A DNA stretch of 64,000 bases from Gymnogyps californianus (lineage: Eukaryota > Chordata > Aves > Accipitriformes > Cathartidae), in the NCBI RefSeq assembly GCF_018139145.2, contig NC_059471.1, positions 67,156,020 through 67,220,019 of the forward strand. Direction: 5' to 3'. The stretch's first letter is position 1. Each line of letters opens with the position of its first letter. Below are positions 10,801-25,800 of this stretch, piece by piece. The translations under genes and the position numbers were made by a program. The notes under the pieces were generated by a model. It was not told the DNA's origin. It searched no databases and was given only the letters and a program-made list of their open reading frames with translations.

Positions 10801-13800
10801 AGCCAGCAAGACTATAAATGGTGGTAGCCCCTTGGCTGTGCCCTATGTACCTTCTGCTGGGAAGAAATCTGTTAATTGTGTAGTGCTGTGATCAGTTCAA
10901 AGAGAACATCAGCCAGGAAGAATCACCACACTGGGCTTCCCAAGCTTCAGTCAAAATAATGTGAGGCCCTGGTACTCCCCTCAAGGAGTGCTCACACGTG
11001 TTCATTACATTAATGAAGCACTGCAGGAGCCTGTGGCCCAGCTCCTATGGATTTTACCAGCTTTAAGATAACGACCCTGCTTACAGCTTTCCTTCAGATA
11101 ATCATTCCTATTGCTGACCAAGCAAAACCTCCTCTTTCTATTTTTGCCTCCAGCTGTCCTCAGAAGGACACCATCATTCAAGAAAAAAAAAAAAAATTGT
11201 CAAGTGCACCCTCACATCCATTGAGATCACATGCCTCCGCTGCAGACAAAGCCTGCTCAAGCAGAAGCAGAGAAGGCGGCTCCCAGCTTGAATGAACGGA
11301 GACAGGTTTCCTGACTGCCAGCTCAGCAAGGTGGGTTGGGAGTCTGTAGTCCATGCCACAAAACTGGATGCTTACCTGGCAATCCTCCCACGTATGTCTT
11401 CACCGTTGACTGCAAAGAGCTCTCCAAGATGGACAGACTGTCCTCTAACTCAAAGATGCTTAGCTCACTCTCTCCTGCGATCCCATCTACCCTCAGGGAT
11501 AAGTGATCTTTCTTGAGAAGGATGTCCACAGAGTGTTCCTTCTTATCACAGAGATTTATTGCCAGTCGGGACACAACTGTGTTCTCCAAGGCCATGATGA
11601 TAAACTGGACAGTAGGGGAAAGAAGAAAAAAAGAGGCAGTGAGCAGAAACATACCTAGCCACGCTTATCCAAGACAAGGATAACCCCACTGTGGCCTTGT
11701 TTACAAAGATTTTGCAGAGCCACCAGAGAATTAGCCTTATTACTATTGCCGATTGTGTTCTGAGCTCATTTGCATAGATGAAAAACCAGTGAACCAGTCG
11801 GACTAATTGTTGGTCGTAACCACTGTCTTCTCAGAGACAATTCTTAGTGGGTCTTACAGAGGTTGTTATATTGCACTGGAACCAAATAGACTAGAGCTGC
11901 TGTACTATAAATGAAAAGTTGGCTCATTGGTTTTAGTGAAATCATTCCTGATTTGCACTCATGTAATGCCAGAATCTAGCCCTTTATTATGAATACCATT
12001 AAAGCGGTAGCTTCAGCACTCCATCATAACTGGCCTTTCACAGCACCTGGAGTGACACTCAAAGCCTGTCTTTTGACTACTTTGGGACTGTTACTGATGA
12101 GCTCCAGAGAATGGAAATTCTTTGCTTATGGCATTAAACAGCTTCTGTGCCAGAAAAACATAACAAAATATGCCTGCATTCAAGAGACCAGTTCCATCTT
12201 TTACCTAGACCACATTTGCAAAGAGCTCCCTAGTAGCGTCTGACACGTACCCATAAGATGCAGAACTTCGGTGTCAGCCAAGCACCTCAGTCTCAGACCA
12301 CGTTCTGAACTGGTGGGGGCAAATAAGCAGGCAGGCAGCAAACCTGACAACTGTTTTTTGAAAACGACTTTCAGTTCCCAGGGAACAGCAAGGAACGTTC
12401 TCTAGAAAAATGCTTAAGCCTGTACCTGTTGTTTCAGTTTCTTTGTGGAGTGATAGTCAATCAGAGATAGTGATAAAGGGACAGATGCTTCTTCTGTAAC
12501 TAGAGCGAACAGCACACCAGTATCTGTTGCTGGTTGAATTGCAGCATTTAATTCTATTTCCCATCTTGTCCTGGTTTCGTTTCCAGAAGAAGGTTGCACT
12601 GCAGAAAAAGAAATGCATAGCATGACAAACATAGGACTAACAGGTCAAATGGCTAGGCTGTGCGATTTTGGCCTGGAGAAGAGGATAGATGGATGAGCAT
12701 ACAGAGGGACTGCCACATTTCTTTTACTCAAAAAAAAAAAAATTCCAAAGCACCTGAACATAAAATCAGAGAAGAAAATGGCATCAGTTTCCTCTTGTTA
12801 CCTTCTGCATTCTGCTGCCTTTCAGAATGTCAAAGGACAAGGTTAAGCTTTTTTATCACAGAAAGATTCAAATTCCCATGGCTGTCAATCCAACACATTC
12901 AAAGAACTGCTGCAAGATAGGGCACATAATTTTTGAATCATTCTTGATGGTCCAAAGATCATTGAGGAGTCTAAGTCCAAATCTGATATACAGGAAACAT
13001 TTCTCTGAAAGCCTGTGTTAAACTGAAAAAGGATATAAGCATACTACACTGATCACCTACCTAATCACTTCCTGATCACCAGCCTCTCAGAAGCGTGGGA
13101 TGTTTTATGTTACCTGCTGAACTCTGAATTAAACTCTCTGGCATCTTTCTTACTGCCCCAGTGCCCTTGTAATTTAAAAAGTGATGCTGGCTACGAAGAA
13201 AGATTTCAATCCTGCTTTTGCAACCTCCCTTCATAGCAGTATTCGTTTTGCTGGTTCACCACATCTTGAAATACAATAAATAAGTTCTTTGTAAAGCTTA
13301 CCATTACAAAGCCAAAAAAAAAAAAAGGAGGATTATTGTTTGTAGAAAAAAAACCTATAAAAATGCAGGTGCTAAGGCCTCATCTCTGCTGAGTGCTGTC
13401 ATCTGCACTTCAGATGCTGCCTTGTCTCTACTTTGCAGCTTTTGAATCCATGTGGTAAATGAGATGACAGACACCTGATACTCCCTAATTTACAATGGCA
13501 CAGCAGAAAAATCCACATAATGATGCACAGAAGGCTTCTGCAGAGGAGGACTTACACACCAAACTAAAATAGATGGTTGGCATTTGTATGGGTTTAAAAA
13601 TACTGACAGTTTATCGCACATATAAACAAACAGAATAATCTAGAACAAAGAAAAGGTGCGTTTCTGAGTGCTACATTAGTATGGTTGTTTGGTTTGAAAC
13701 TTGTTATTACTGTATCTAGGCCAATTTCATTCAGCTTGTATCAGGGATATGCTTAGTGTGTTTGTCCCAAGCGTAACTAATACCACCCAATGATTAAAAG

Positions 13801-16800
13801 TGAATCCAATCGTGGACATTTTGCTACAGACAATATTGATTTTCTGTCCATCATAAACTCAAGATATAGCACTATGGCTTGCAGCTCTCCCTGTTTAGCA
13901 GAAAACAGTGGATAGGGCTAGAACCCATGCTGCTGACAGAGAGATGTGAAGCCCCTAATCCTGAGGACAAACTGGAACCAGCCTGGGTGTGAAATGTATT
14001 ACTGGAGCTACACAGAGAACCTAATCCATGCTGGGCATATTCGTACTGGCTCTAACCACCATACATAGGCCTTCCGTCACTATGAACCACAAGTTCAGCT
14101 ATTCCCTCTCCATCCACAGCTGCCAGTCTTTTCTGCATCGATCAGCACTGAGTCTGGCATACATGCAAGTTTTAAATTGTTTATTAACCAAGTATGGTTA
14201 ATGGCAGGACAACAGGTCAGAAGTAAAAAAACCAAAGCACTTACTGTAAGTAAGATTAAACACAGCAAAACCTCGGCCAGGATAGAAAGACCCTCGTCCT
14301 GCTACAGAAAAGCACTGCATCTTTTCATTCATCTTTATAGTCTCTTGGATAGTGGTGTCCTCCCCATTCAGCCAGTTCCACGCCCGCATGCAACCATCCA
14401 GGCGAGGGTTTATCTAGGAAGATAAAGCAGCATCTCATGCCTCAGACTACTGTTCAGTGAAGAAAAACTGATTTTGAGTGCAGAGGAATACTGAGTTATA
14501 TTATGATACTAAATAGGAGAAATAATTTTGACGTGTTATGCACATGCAAACCAATTGGTGGCAACCCCAATCCTGCAACCCTAAGCAACTAAGTGGTCAG
14601 TATTCCCCAGGAAACTCGCCTGAGCTCAGCTTGTCTCCACAGGACAGGATGCAGGTGCTGATTTGGTCATATCGATTCTGGTAGCTCCTCTACATGCTGC
14701 ACATCATTAGTGCAATTTACTTCTAAAGCTCTGTAGCCAAAGCTGTGTAACTCCTGTAATTCTGCATTGCAAATGCTGGAGGCTAACTTGAAGTTAAAAA
14801 ACCCAATCCTTTGTGTCATTGCAAACAGCCTTCATGACACACAAGATGTTGGACCTGATCATGGTATAAGTTGTTGGGTTCTGGCTTAAGGGAGGGGTGC
14901 CTGAGCCACAAGAAGGGCACACCACTCTGTACACACCTTGTTCCTTCCAGCTTCTAGTTATGTTATCCCGTACCAAATGTCAGCATTAAAATGTGAGACA
15001 GTATGTAAAGAGAAGGCTCCTTGCAAAGCGTCTACATCAGCACCATTACCCCCAACTAACTGAAGCAGAGAGAGAATTAAGTGCCTGAGCCAGGACAAAA
15101 ACCTCAGGAGTTTTTGGCTCTCAATCCTATATTCAGACCACACCCTGAGCTTAATGTTTCAGACAAGCAGTGGCCCTGAATGACTTCTTGTGAGGAACAG
15201 GAGCCTTCCTCAGCTGCTGCACTCCCAATCACAGAGCCGCAAGCTTGTCACCTCATTTAGAAATAAAGAGATGCCAATTTGGGTTTCAAGGTGCCAACTC
15301 TATGTGTGGTGGACATTCGAAACAGCCTGAGCAGCAGCTATTTCAGAAACACAGCAATCATCCAATCTCACCCAAAGAGTGCCTTAACTTTATTCATATG
15401 CCCTGTCTACTTGAATTAGGAGGAAATAAAGAAAAATAAGCTTCTGTTTTTCCTTGGGTCTTACTAAACTGAAACAGCAAACGCAAGCAGCAAAACTGTG
15501 ATACACTATACGTGAAGTGCAAACTTCGGTCACAACACAAAAAGTGCCCCCAAGGTTGTTTCCAGACCCAGTGGGCACAACGGCACCCTCACACAGCGGT
15601 GTGTCCACTGACCCCCCAGGGCCACTCATGGTCTCCCAGCCAGCATGACCACCGTTAATTTTGCCATGTGCTCCAGTTTTGCTGTGTCCTAATTCTGCAG
15701 GCCAAGGGTGGGATACATCTCATCCAAACTTATCGATCAAAAAATCAGGAGTCTCACCTTTGCTATTGGCTTAGTCTCCCTCTATAGTGAATGGAGAGAA
15801 AGCTGTATCCAGAAGGTGGTAATTACACCTGTTTCAGGGCAGGCTGAACTACTCTCAGGAAGGACCTACATTACCCCAAGAGAAGATGAAATCAAGCCCT
15901 TCAGGCATGCAAAACAACATGAGTGATCCGTGCTATACTTACCGGTAGAATAAGGTCCTTTGTTTTGAAAGGAATGCCTCCTACTGTCAAATTCAGCTGA
16001 TACAGTCCTTTGTCTAGAGTAAACAGATCCTCTGAGACAGCTATTTTCATAACTGCATCCCTGTTGACCTTTATAACCAAACTTCTTTCGAGTTCTTCAA
16101 CAGAGATCTGAAAAAGTAAAAATGCAAATAGAATAATTCAGTATAAAAAGAACTTATTATCTGCAGTCTCAACTGAAGGACAGACACCACCAGTGAAATC
16201 CCCAAGATGGAGAAGTATTTTCTGTCCCCAAGCCTCTTTGTCTACCTTTTAAGTTACATTCCACCTTGATATGTAAATCTTTACTCTAGAAAGCAACCTA
16301 GGGTTGCCCTAATGGTGAAGACAGCCCAACTACTTCAAAACAGCTACGCAAAAATACAAGTGGATTAATTACATGACATTTGTAGGTTGCTCTATGCAAA
16401 ATGTAAATGCAATAATGAGTTATTAATGAGAAACTTCCTATTGCAACTGCATGTGAAAGGAAAAGCTGGAAAGACAGATGTCTTTTGTTGGACCAGTGAA
16501 AGATAATGCAGAAGCCTTCCAGCCAGTCTTTGAATATTGACCCCTGAAAAAAGAACAACAGAAGATGTCATTTTTGAGAGGGTAATAAAAATGTGTAATA
16601 GGCAATAGTTTTTCTCTCAAAAGGTCTCTGCAAGTTTTACCTCCATGTCTCTGAAGAGCTACTTCTAGGAAGATTCTATCACCACTGAAATTTCAAAAAA
16701 ATTTCATAATTTTAATTATGATCAGGCTGCACAGAGAAGCACTATAAAGCAGCCAGCTCTGCAGAGGGAGAGGAGGAGGCGAAGCACAAAGCTGCCACAC

Positions 16801-19800
16801 AGCAGGCTGCTGAACAGCAGCATGGATTTCTGCTGCCTTGGGACCTGGGTCCTGCTACCGACGGGGCGTTCTGTGGCTGTAGAAGAAGACAACCCCTTTC
16901 TTCCTGTAGAGAAGAAGAAAGGAGCACACCTCCGCTGTTTCATAATCTTCAACACAGCACTCCTCCTTCCCACTCTCTGACAGATACCCCACCTACCCAC
17001 TCTTCATCCATACAGCTCTGTTCCCTGGGACACCCAGATGCTGCCTCCATCAGTGAGCCACTGTACAGAACCAAATACCTATTTCAGCGGCTCTTTAGAC
17101 TTGTTCTTCCCTCTCCCTGCTAGTAGGTCAGGTCATGAGCATCTTTCTCTTTGCATTTTGAGAGTAGCTGCCCCAAAATTGTTTTCATCAGCCATGCTGA
17201 GCTCTCGCTCTGTGGCTGTAACATAAAGGACGACAGGGTTGAGCAGGTTTATACCTGGACGCTCCCTTTGGATTGCAGTCTTCAGTAATGAAGACTAAGT
17301 GAATTTGATAGTTGAAAAGATTATTCACAGACTATTAAACTTTTTTCTTCTCCTGTGGATTCCAGTACAGTCTGGTTTATATTGCTGAAACACTGTTTAT
17401 ACCTGGTGTGTTGCTCCACGCTGTATCCTACAGGACATGAATTTACTTGTCTGAAGCTTGCTTGTTTAAAGTGGCATCTATACCTCCTGACTGCATTCCA
17501 TGGAGACACACAAGCCAGCCTCAAACAGGCTTTTTTGGGCATTGGCAGGCTGTAAAGTCCACTCAGTGGGTGGGAACATAAGCCCACAGGTCCTGGCAGC
17601 CACAGCCCAACTGGCTTAGCTACACTGGTTATCTATCTACCTAAAAACTCACTCGGACGCCTCTGCTCGGTGTCGCGGTCACCGCTGTCCTAACCCACCA
17701 GGGTACGGAGCACCACAAGGAGCTGGCACAGACCATCTCCCTGCTCCTAGCACAGACCGCGGGCAGCCATGGAGCAAACGGAAATGGGGAAAAGCCGGCT
17801 GCAGCAATGCCCATACTGTGCTTCCTCTGTGAAGAAATCCTGCAACTTGCAGGGCCACTAAAATTCAGGGCCTTCTAAAACTTTATTAGATTGTATAGAA
17901 AGTAATAACATAGAAATTTAAAAAAATTAGTCTGAGTTCTTAGCTGCTTCTGATCATTGATATAAACAAACCCAAATCAGTGGAAACTTTCATAGGAGAA
18001 GGAGTTAATCCTCGTGGAAGCTCTTAACAAATTCCAGTTTAGGAAATTACATTCTGCCTACTTCACGCTCCCCTCTGGCACTTTCAGCTGTGGTTCCTTA
18101 TATTCAAAGCTTAATTGCTGGTGCACCACCATCACCTACCAACCAAAAGGGGAAGCATTTCGGTAGTTTCAGGCTGCTCTAATTCCCTCCTCTTGTTGCA
18201 AGGAGAAGCTAGCTGCCGCCTGCCACAGTGCGCTCGGGGGCATTAAGGCCGGCAGTTCTCGTAGCTAAGGGTTCCCATATGGTTAGCCATAAGGGCCATC
18301 AGCTTTGTGTTTTGGATTCATGCCCTGGATAACTCGGAGCGCACAGCCAGCCTGTCCACTCTTTGCTGAAAAGCAAGTGGACAGCACTGAAAAGGGATGG
18401 GACTACAGGCAGCCGCAGGGTTAAAGCCAAATACGAATCTGCTTGCGATTGCTTAACCTTCAGTTCTGACATTTAACAGTGCAGGTAAGTTGTTATTTTT
18501 GCTAACCATACTGTCCTCAGAGCAGTACTAAACTAAACATTGAAAATAAGACAAAATGATGACTTTTTTTTGGAAATGCAAAACAAACAGAAGGTGAGTG
18601 CGTTTTCTACTATCATCAGTTCATACATGCCACTTCATCCAGCTGGATTACACACAAATAACTACATTAGAAGTTTTTCCTGAGGCTTGCTTGTTTGTGT
18701 TTTCAATGCTGGGAATGATCATTTAAAAATAGATTAGGAGGGATCAACATCAGAGAAAACACCTACATAGAAATATTGGCCTGAAGTTTTGAAAATGCCT
18801 TCATATTTCCATAAAAGTATGCAACTTTTGCTCAAGAGACAAAGAGACATACACTGCTGGTGCTTTTTCTCATGTTTTGCTTTTAAATAGCCATTGTTTT
18901 TTCATCTGCTGAAAGTTAAATAGTAAAACTACTATTTTCTCACAACCCCTATTAAGTTTTCCCAAGTATCCAAACTCCACTGTTCTAGGTCTAACCAAAA
19001 CTAAGGCCTTGATCCTGTGCATACTGAAGTCCAGACTAAAGCTCCCAAACTGCATTTGAGTCTGGACTGTGACCTCTGAAGGCTGTTGGGGCTTTGCTTC
19101 GCAGAAGGTGAGGCTGAAAAGTACACACAAGTCCATACTTAAAATGAAATGTGTGGCTACATGTTTTATAAAAGGAGACAGATAAAAAGGAATAACCCCT
19201 CCTCAACAGGATTTCCCAAATTAAAAACCATGCTGGACAGAGGAAAAAGGAGAAATGAGGGAGGGGATAAAATGGAGGAACAGATTTACGGTTGTATTGC
19301 TCAGCCATATAGATTAAATGGCATTTAGAGACAGGGGTGACACTGGATGTTAAGCAGAAGAGAACAAAGTACCTGTAGGGTGGAGACAAGGGATAAGAAA
19401 ACAGAGCGGAGAAAGGAGAAATCAACAGCACCCCAGCAACGCAAGCAGCATCCCAAGTCTCAGAGGTGAGTCAACCATGAAGTCAAGAGACTAGAGGCTC
19501 CTTCCTCCTGCTGCCGTTCATCTGTGGGTAAATCCTCCTGCCTTTGGCCAGTATCGCACACAGCATTAACAGTTTCACTTTGGGAGACGGTCACCAGAGC
19601 TATGGCCATCGACCTGCTCCAGGCAAGCACTCCTGTGCCAGCACTGCATGATGCTCTCTCCTCTGCTCATGCTGTACTATGTCTCTGGCAGCTGCCAGGC
19701 CCTGCTCAGCCCACGTGCAGGGCAGCGCTGCTGGCTGCAGGAGCACCTCTGCCCCCACTTTGGCGTGGGTCCTGTCCACCTGCGCCGCACAGCACCCACA

Positions 19801-22800
19801 GCTCGGTCTCCACTGTCCCGAAAAGCCTTGGGGAAGGGTTCCCAGGGGATTTATACAATCTCTCCGAAAACGTGCAAAGAGTGTGTTGCTGCAGCAGCGC
19901 AGCCAGGCAATTTCTCAGTTACGATGGTACCTGGGGATAAGAGCCCTGACACTGATGGCAGGCAGGAGACCAATAATTCTTGCCTAAACATGATACTTGC
20001 TTTTATCATACTGCCTTCTCTCCCTGCAGAAAGCAAGCACAGCCTTTGTTTACCCCGTAACTCCTATGTGTCTGAGCAGTTTTGTATTACTTGAAGAAAG
20101 AAAATACATTTCAGCTGTCTCGCCCAAAACTAACACGGCAAAGTTTGTAATTACTTCATAATGAGGTCTGGCACTTAACAAGTGTGTTACGCTCCCGTGA
20201 TAAATGGTTCAGCTTGGTAATGACTGCTTTCTGTGACTTCCAAGTCACCCCAGTGGCATCAACTCTGTTTTTCACGTCTTCCGTCACCATCCTCTCTGTG
20301 CAGGCAATTACAACTGCCATGTTTCAAATTAGCAGAACAAATCTTACAATAAATTTAGTAAGAACTGGCTTGAGGCTATTCCTACCTGTAAAGATACAGC
20401 ATGTCATACATTTTATCTACAGCTTTGCTGAACCTCTACAGGTCTCCATTTGAAATCTAAAATTGTTTCACTGACAGTAAAGGAACTGAATTAAACATCA
20501 CCTCATCTGCTGGAAACATTACCAAATGTCAGTAGTTGACAGTGAATGCACTCAAGGACTTCTTTATTCATTAGAAACAACATTTTTCCCACCTTGCTTT
20601 TTTCTTTAATGTATAATTCTGATTTTTTTAATACTAAAAAATTTAAAACACAAAATTGTTCACAGTTACCAATATCTTTGTCTCATATGCGACTTAGCTG
20701 AGAACTTCCCACCCACTCCCCAAGAGAGGCATCAACTTAAAAGTCAAAAGATCGAATTAAGTAAGAAAAAATGAAAGGAGAGGAAAAGGCAGAAGTGAGA
20801 AGGCATATATAAACTGCTAATCTACTGTAGATCATACTACAGCATGCTTTTCACGATCCTGTCACAAACGGTAGCACCCATGATGCTTCCAGAATCACCA
20901 GGAGATGTTCTGTGAGAGTGTTAAGAACATGAATCCTTACAAGCTCCAAGATGCCGTGCATCATCTCGTGAGATTGCTGGGATTATGTTATTAGTAAACA
21001 GGGAGGTTCTAATAGACCCCAATATCTTTACAAGGGAAACGGTCTATTTTGTACATAAACAAGCCTGAAGACTTTAAAAAAAGGATACTGTAGCATTAAG
21101 AGATTTGTCAAGGGCTCAGACAATCTGAGCCCTGTGACTAAACAAACAAAGAAACAAACAGATGAATAAACAAAAGCAACCACACACACACCATACACCA
21201 AACACCCTTGGAAACTTCCTTAAAAGAATAGCTACAGAGTTCCTTCCCTCTTACTCGCTTCCAACCCTCACCCAGAGGGCATCTACTCAAACTGACGTGA
21301 AGTCAGCTTAGCACGGCTGCATCTCAAAGGCACTGTGTCTGCTCTGGTTGTGCAAATTAGTGACGCAGGCTATTTTACAACGGATATAAAGTATAATTCA
21401 AGTTGTTAGGAAAAATATCCCATTCTCACCTTAGAACGTATAATGTACTGGCATGCATTGAATGGATAGATAGGTTGGAAAAGCATCTTCTCTAAGAATA
21501 CACAAAGTCTAGCTGCACTTGACAGAGCCCACCAGGAACAAGCCAAGAAAGGGTAAGATCTCAGCAGTGGTCTGGACTCACCGTTTGCCACATGCCGTGG
21601 TTGATAAGCGGTCCGCTGCTGGTCACGCGGCCTATTCCGTTGTATTTCAGCTGCAGCTCTAGCCGTCCTTTGCGCAAAGCCAAGACTACCCATGTGCTGT
21701 CTTGATGGCCTCCAGCAAAGAAAAGGATACCTTCAGGATCAAAGGTTCTAAAGTCGAACTCAGCCACAAGTCTGACCGCACAGGTGCCAAGAAATAAATT
21801 AGTTATGCAGAGTTCAAAAACCACAGAGTACTTTCCATACAGATAGCATCAATTCTAGCAGTTATAAAGCTCTGTTAATACATACTAGCTTCTAATGCAC
21901 TCCTGAAAGACTTAAGCTGTGAAGACAGGTTTTAAAATAGCGTCAAGAATAAAAAATACAGTACAAAGAGTACTTCAGGAATTATCCTAGGAGCTCTGCG
22001 GTCAAGGCTGCCTTTCTCAATTACTGGTTTGGATAACATTTCGCCTTACAGGACTCCATAATCCAAACAAATAACAATGGTCATAGGACTAATTGTTATT
22101 GTAACGACTTAACTCCACTGCATGCATTAAAGCCGGACAGCACATTCGACTGTCATTCTAAATTGTCCTCACCTCGTCAGTTGTTTCCTTTTGAAGCGCA
22201 GCCTGATAACAGGAGTGCCGCTGAACATCCTCCCCAGGTACAAGGATTTAATACTTTTTCCAACAGCAAAAGGCACACATGGTATTATGTTCTATAATCA
22301 AAACATGTTTTTGAGTGCTTATTCTCCTCACATGGCAGAAAGAGAATCAGAGAGTATGCCTCCTCTTCTTTTCTCATGTAGTTGCTATACATATAGTAGG
22401 TTAGGGCACTGTAATGTTTATACTCTCAAAATACAGTTGTTTTGATACTGAGAACATTTCCTCTTTCCTTCCCTCCTCCCTCCTATCCGCCTTGGAGGAA
22501 TGTTTTCCTGTTGCAAAATGAAATCATACTCATAAGGTACAGCATAAGGTTTTCTACTGCAGCATCATGCCTGCAACAAAAGATGTGCCAAGAACTTGCT
22601 GTTGGTTGGTTTCTGCAGAGGCAGCCTGTGCCGCTGAAGCCCATCCACCTCAAATGCCTGGAGGATGAAAGTGTCAAGTGCAAGCGCTGGTCCGTAACTT
22701 ACACCATACTCCCTGAGACCTTCGCGCCGTGGACTTTCTACTGGGTCTAACTCAGAAAAGCTTGTGCAGCCAGAGGGAACCCACAGCCAAACAGAGGGCT

Positions 22801-25800
22801 GGCAGGGCTACCACTGGCATGCTCTTTTTGGAATGGGGACAGGAGGAGCCTGAGAAGAGAGACTTTCAGGAGAAAGTTTCTTTTCAGGAGAGCTACTGTC
22901 CCCAGCTCACATGACTTCACCAATATGATTCCCTCTTGCTGGTCACTCAGCTCAAATGGCTTTGGTCCAGAGCTTCATCAGTTATTCTTAATTGCAATGT
23001 AAAATAAAGGTCTGTTCTGCAGTTACGGCAATGAAGACTAACATACCTCACACGTATTCATGTCCCGGGAAAGTTTTACTCCCCCTCTGCCATCGCAATG
23101 ACAGGTATAACTCCCTGGCGAGTTGACACAGGTCTGTTCACAGAGCTTTTCTTCACATTCATTTATATCTACACAAAACCAGCAAAGAAGACAGGAGAAA
23201 ACAGCAATTGAGTTTGTTTAAACATGAATCATCTGGGAGAAGAAAAACATTATCAGTGCTGTTTTGTAGCACCTTTCATTTGAGCGTGCCCAAGTGCTCC
23301 GTAGCCAGTACTTACCCTATGCCACATCTTTACAGGAGGGAAGAGTTAGAATTAGCATCTGCACAAATCTGTTTTCACAGACAGATTCCAGCTGCCCAAA
23401 GATACACAGCAAGTCAGTGGGAAGGCTGGAAGCAGAGCTCAACTCCTTGTCTGCTGGTGCAGAGCCCTGGGCTTTAACTTCTAGACAAGACTTCCTCCCT
23501 TCAGGCCCCTTCTGCTATGCCTGTGCTGACTGGCTCCTGCTCCTTCAACTCAGGTTCAACTCAGGGACTGCTTGCTTCATTGCTACTCAGCAGCTGGATC
23601 CTCAACAGACAACTTAAAGCTGAGTTTCTCATTCATTATTTTCTTTTTTTTCCCTTCGGCTTGTTTTTATCCGCTTCGCAAACAAATGCAGGAAAACAAG
23701 TTGCGATGGCCCACAGGGATCTCTTCAGGCACAGATAAACACTTAGAGCCCGGTAGGGCTGGTTGGCATGTGATTCAAGTCATTATGATAACTTAGACAA
23801 AAGGCAGGGAACAATGCTAGTTTTGGAATACTTTCAAAACTTACTCCGTTGAGAAAGCTTGCAGGCAGTGTAGCCAGCAGAACTGTGCATGGTTCCAATG
23901 CATATTAAGCTCCTAGTTCAGAGTAATACCACAAGACAGGTTTTGAAAGAACAACAGCTACTGCTCTGTAACTTTTCTTGTCCTACAAAGAGAGACAGCA
24001 ACATGCACAGATGCTTCTGGGCTTCCACCAGATCTTGTACTTGTCATAAATTCAAGAAATCTCAGTACTCTGGCTCGTACAGCTTGATTCAAGTCATCAA
24101 AGATGACTGCAAACTTGATTGAACTCAAAGATGACCGCAAACTGCAAACTCACTCACAACTAGGGAATGGGAACAGAAGTCCAGTGTGTAAGCAAGATTT
24201 AAAAAAAAAAAAAAAGCTTTTACTGAAGCCTGAAATTAAATTTCTGGTGTTTTATAGCTTTAAATCATGTAATAAATGCTAACATGATGTTATTCCATGA
24301 GCTTACCCTGACAAGTCTTTGTCACGTCATCGTACTTGTAGCCTGCATCACAAAGACATTCGTACGAGCTTATTAAATTTTTACAATGAGCTTCTCCACA
24401 GATGTCTGCTGATGCTGTGCATTCATCTATGTCTGCAAAACAAGCAATTAAACAACACGACTTCAGGTGAGTATAATCACTTCACTGTTTGCACACTGGA
24501 GTGGGCTCAGGGTCAAGAGATCCCCATATTATTTTGGTAACTGAAAAAACAGTATCTTTAAGAATCTACCTTTAGGGTTAGCTAGCTATAAGAAGTGACT
24601 TCAGGCTTTCAAAACGAGTTGGTCCTTCTTTCTTTAAGCCATTAACCACTGTTGGAAAAAACAATGTAAAGTGAGCCAGGAGAAAAACTGTAGAACAAAA
24701 CAACTCCCACAAAACCAAAAAGCCCCACTCCATTCAGGGGGCTGAAACTGCAGGTTAAAAAAGCAGCAAGCAGGAACTGAGGAACAGTTGAATTTTACAA
24801 AAACACAGAAGGAACATGCAGCCTGTGAAGCACCACAGATTTCTCTTCTCCTTCCTCAGACAGGCAAACGATAATTTTTCACGCATTCACAAAACTAAGA
24901 TCTAAATCTGCTGATCTGTAGTGGAAAAGGGGAATTGAAGCAGCCCAATTTGTCACATGTCTCATGTCTGAGAGATGTCGTGGGGTTTCACCATGAAGGC
25001 AGGCAACGGACTGGAACTGAAGGTCCATAAAAACAAAGAAGTGTTTTTCTAACATGTTAACTAATACCCAGCAAAATCCTGGTGTTGACAAAACATTTGC
25101 AGTATACTGAGAGTTTAATATTTACTTTTGCTTTCTAGTACATGTTAAAACTACAATTACATGTTACACTTTGTGATTTTCCCACGTATGTGTGAACTGG
25201 CCAGTGGTAGTTACCTAGTACGCTATGTAGCCTAGTCTACAAATCAACAGACAAAACCTAACTTTTTAGTGTGTGCACATAATGACAGGAATAAACGTGA
25301 AAGAAAATTGAAGTGCAATGATAAATCTCAGCTAGCATTAACCACAGCTGACAGTAACCTCAGCAACCGGAGGGTCACACGTTAAAGCTACAGAATGCTT
25401 ATACGCTATGTTCACAGTGCTCTAACAGATAGTACTAGGGTATTATACAAATATACATACATACAAAAACAAACGTAATTGTAAGCCCACTCACCATCCA
25501 CCTGTCCATGCCAACTGGCACCAGAGGACAATTCAAATGTGAAGTTGGCTCTTCTAAGCGGCTGCTCCCATTAGAAAGGGATACCATGTAATCTATACAG
25601 TCATCACTTTTTACAGTGGAAGTGACACAGAAATAAAATCCTGCTCTTTGTCTTTTTGCTGGTAGCATTAATATGTTGTTCAGATCAGGTATGCAAACTG
25701 TTTAGAAATATGTTGTCACATCCATCTGTAAGAGGTATATACACAGACTTGCCTGTTTTTTCATGAGATGATACACATAACTTTAACAGCCACCTGTGAT

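Noticed and set aside
19524..20094. Three overlapping plus-strand open frames of 102-148 codons
   Set aside because: All three frames are open at once in a stretch of raised GC, which points to stop-codon depletion and not to coding.
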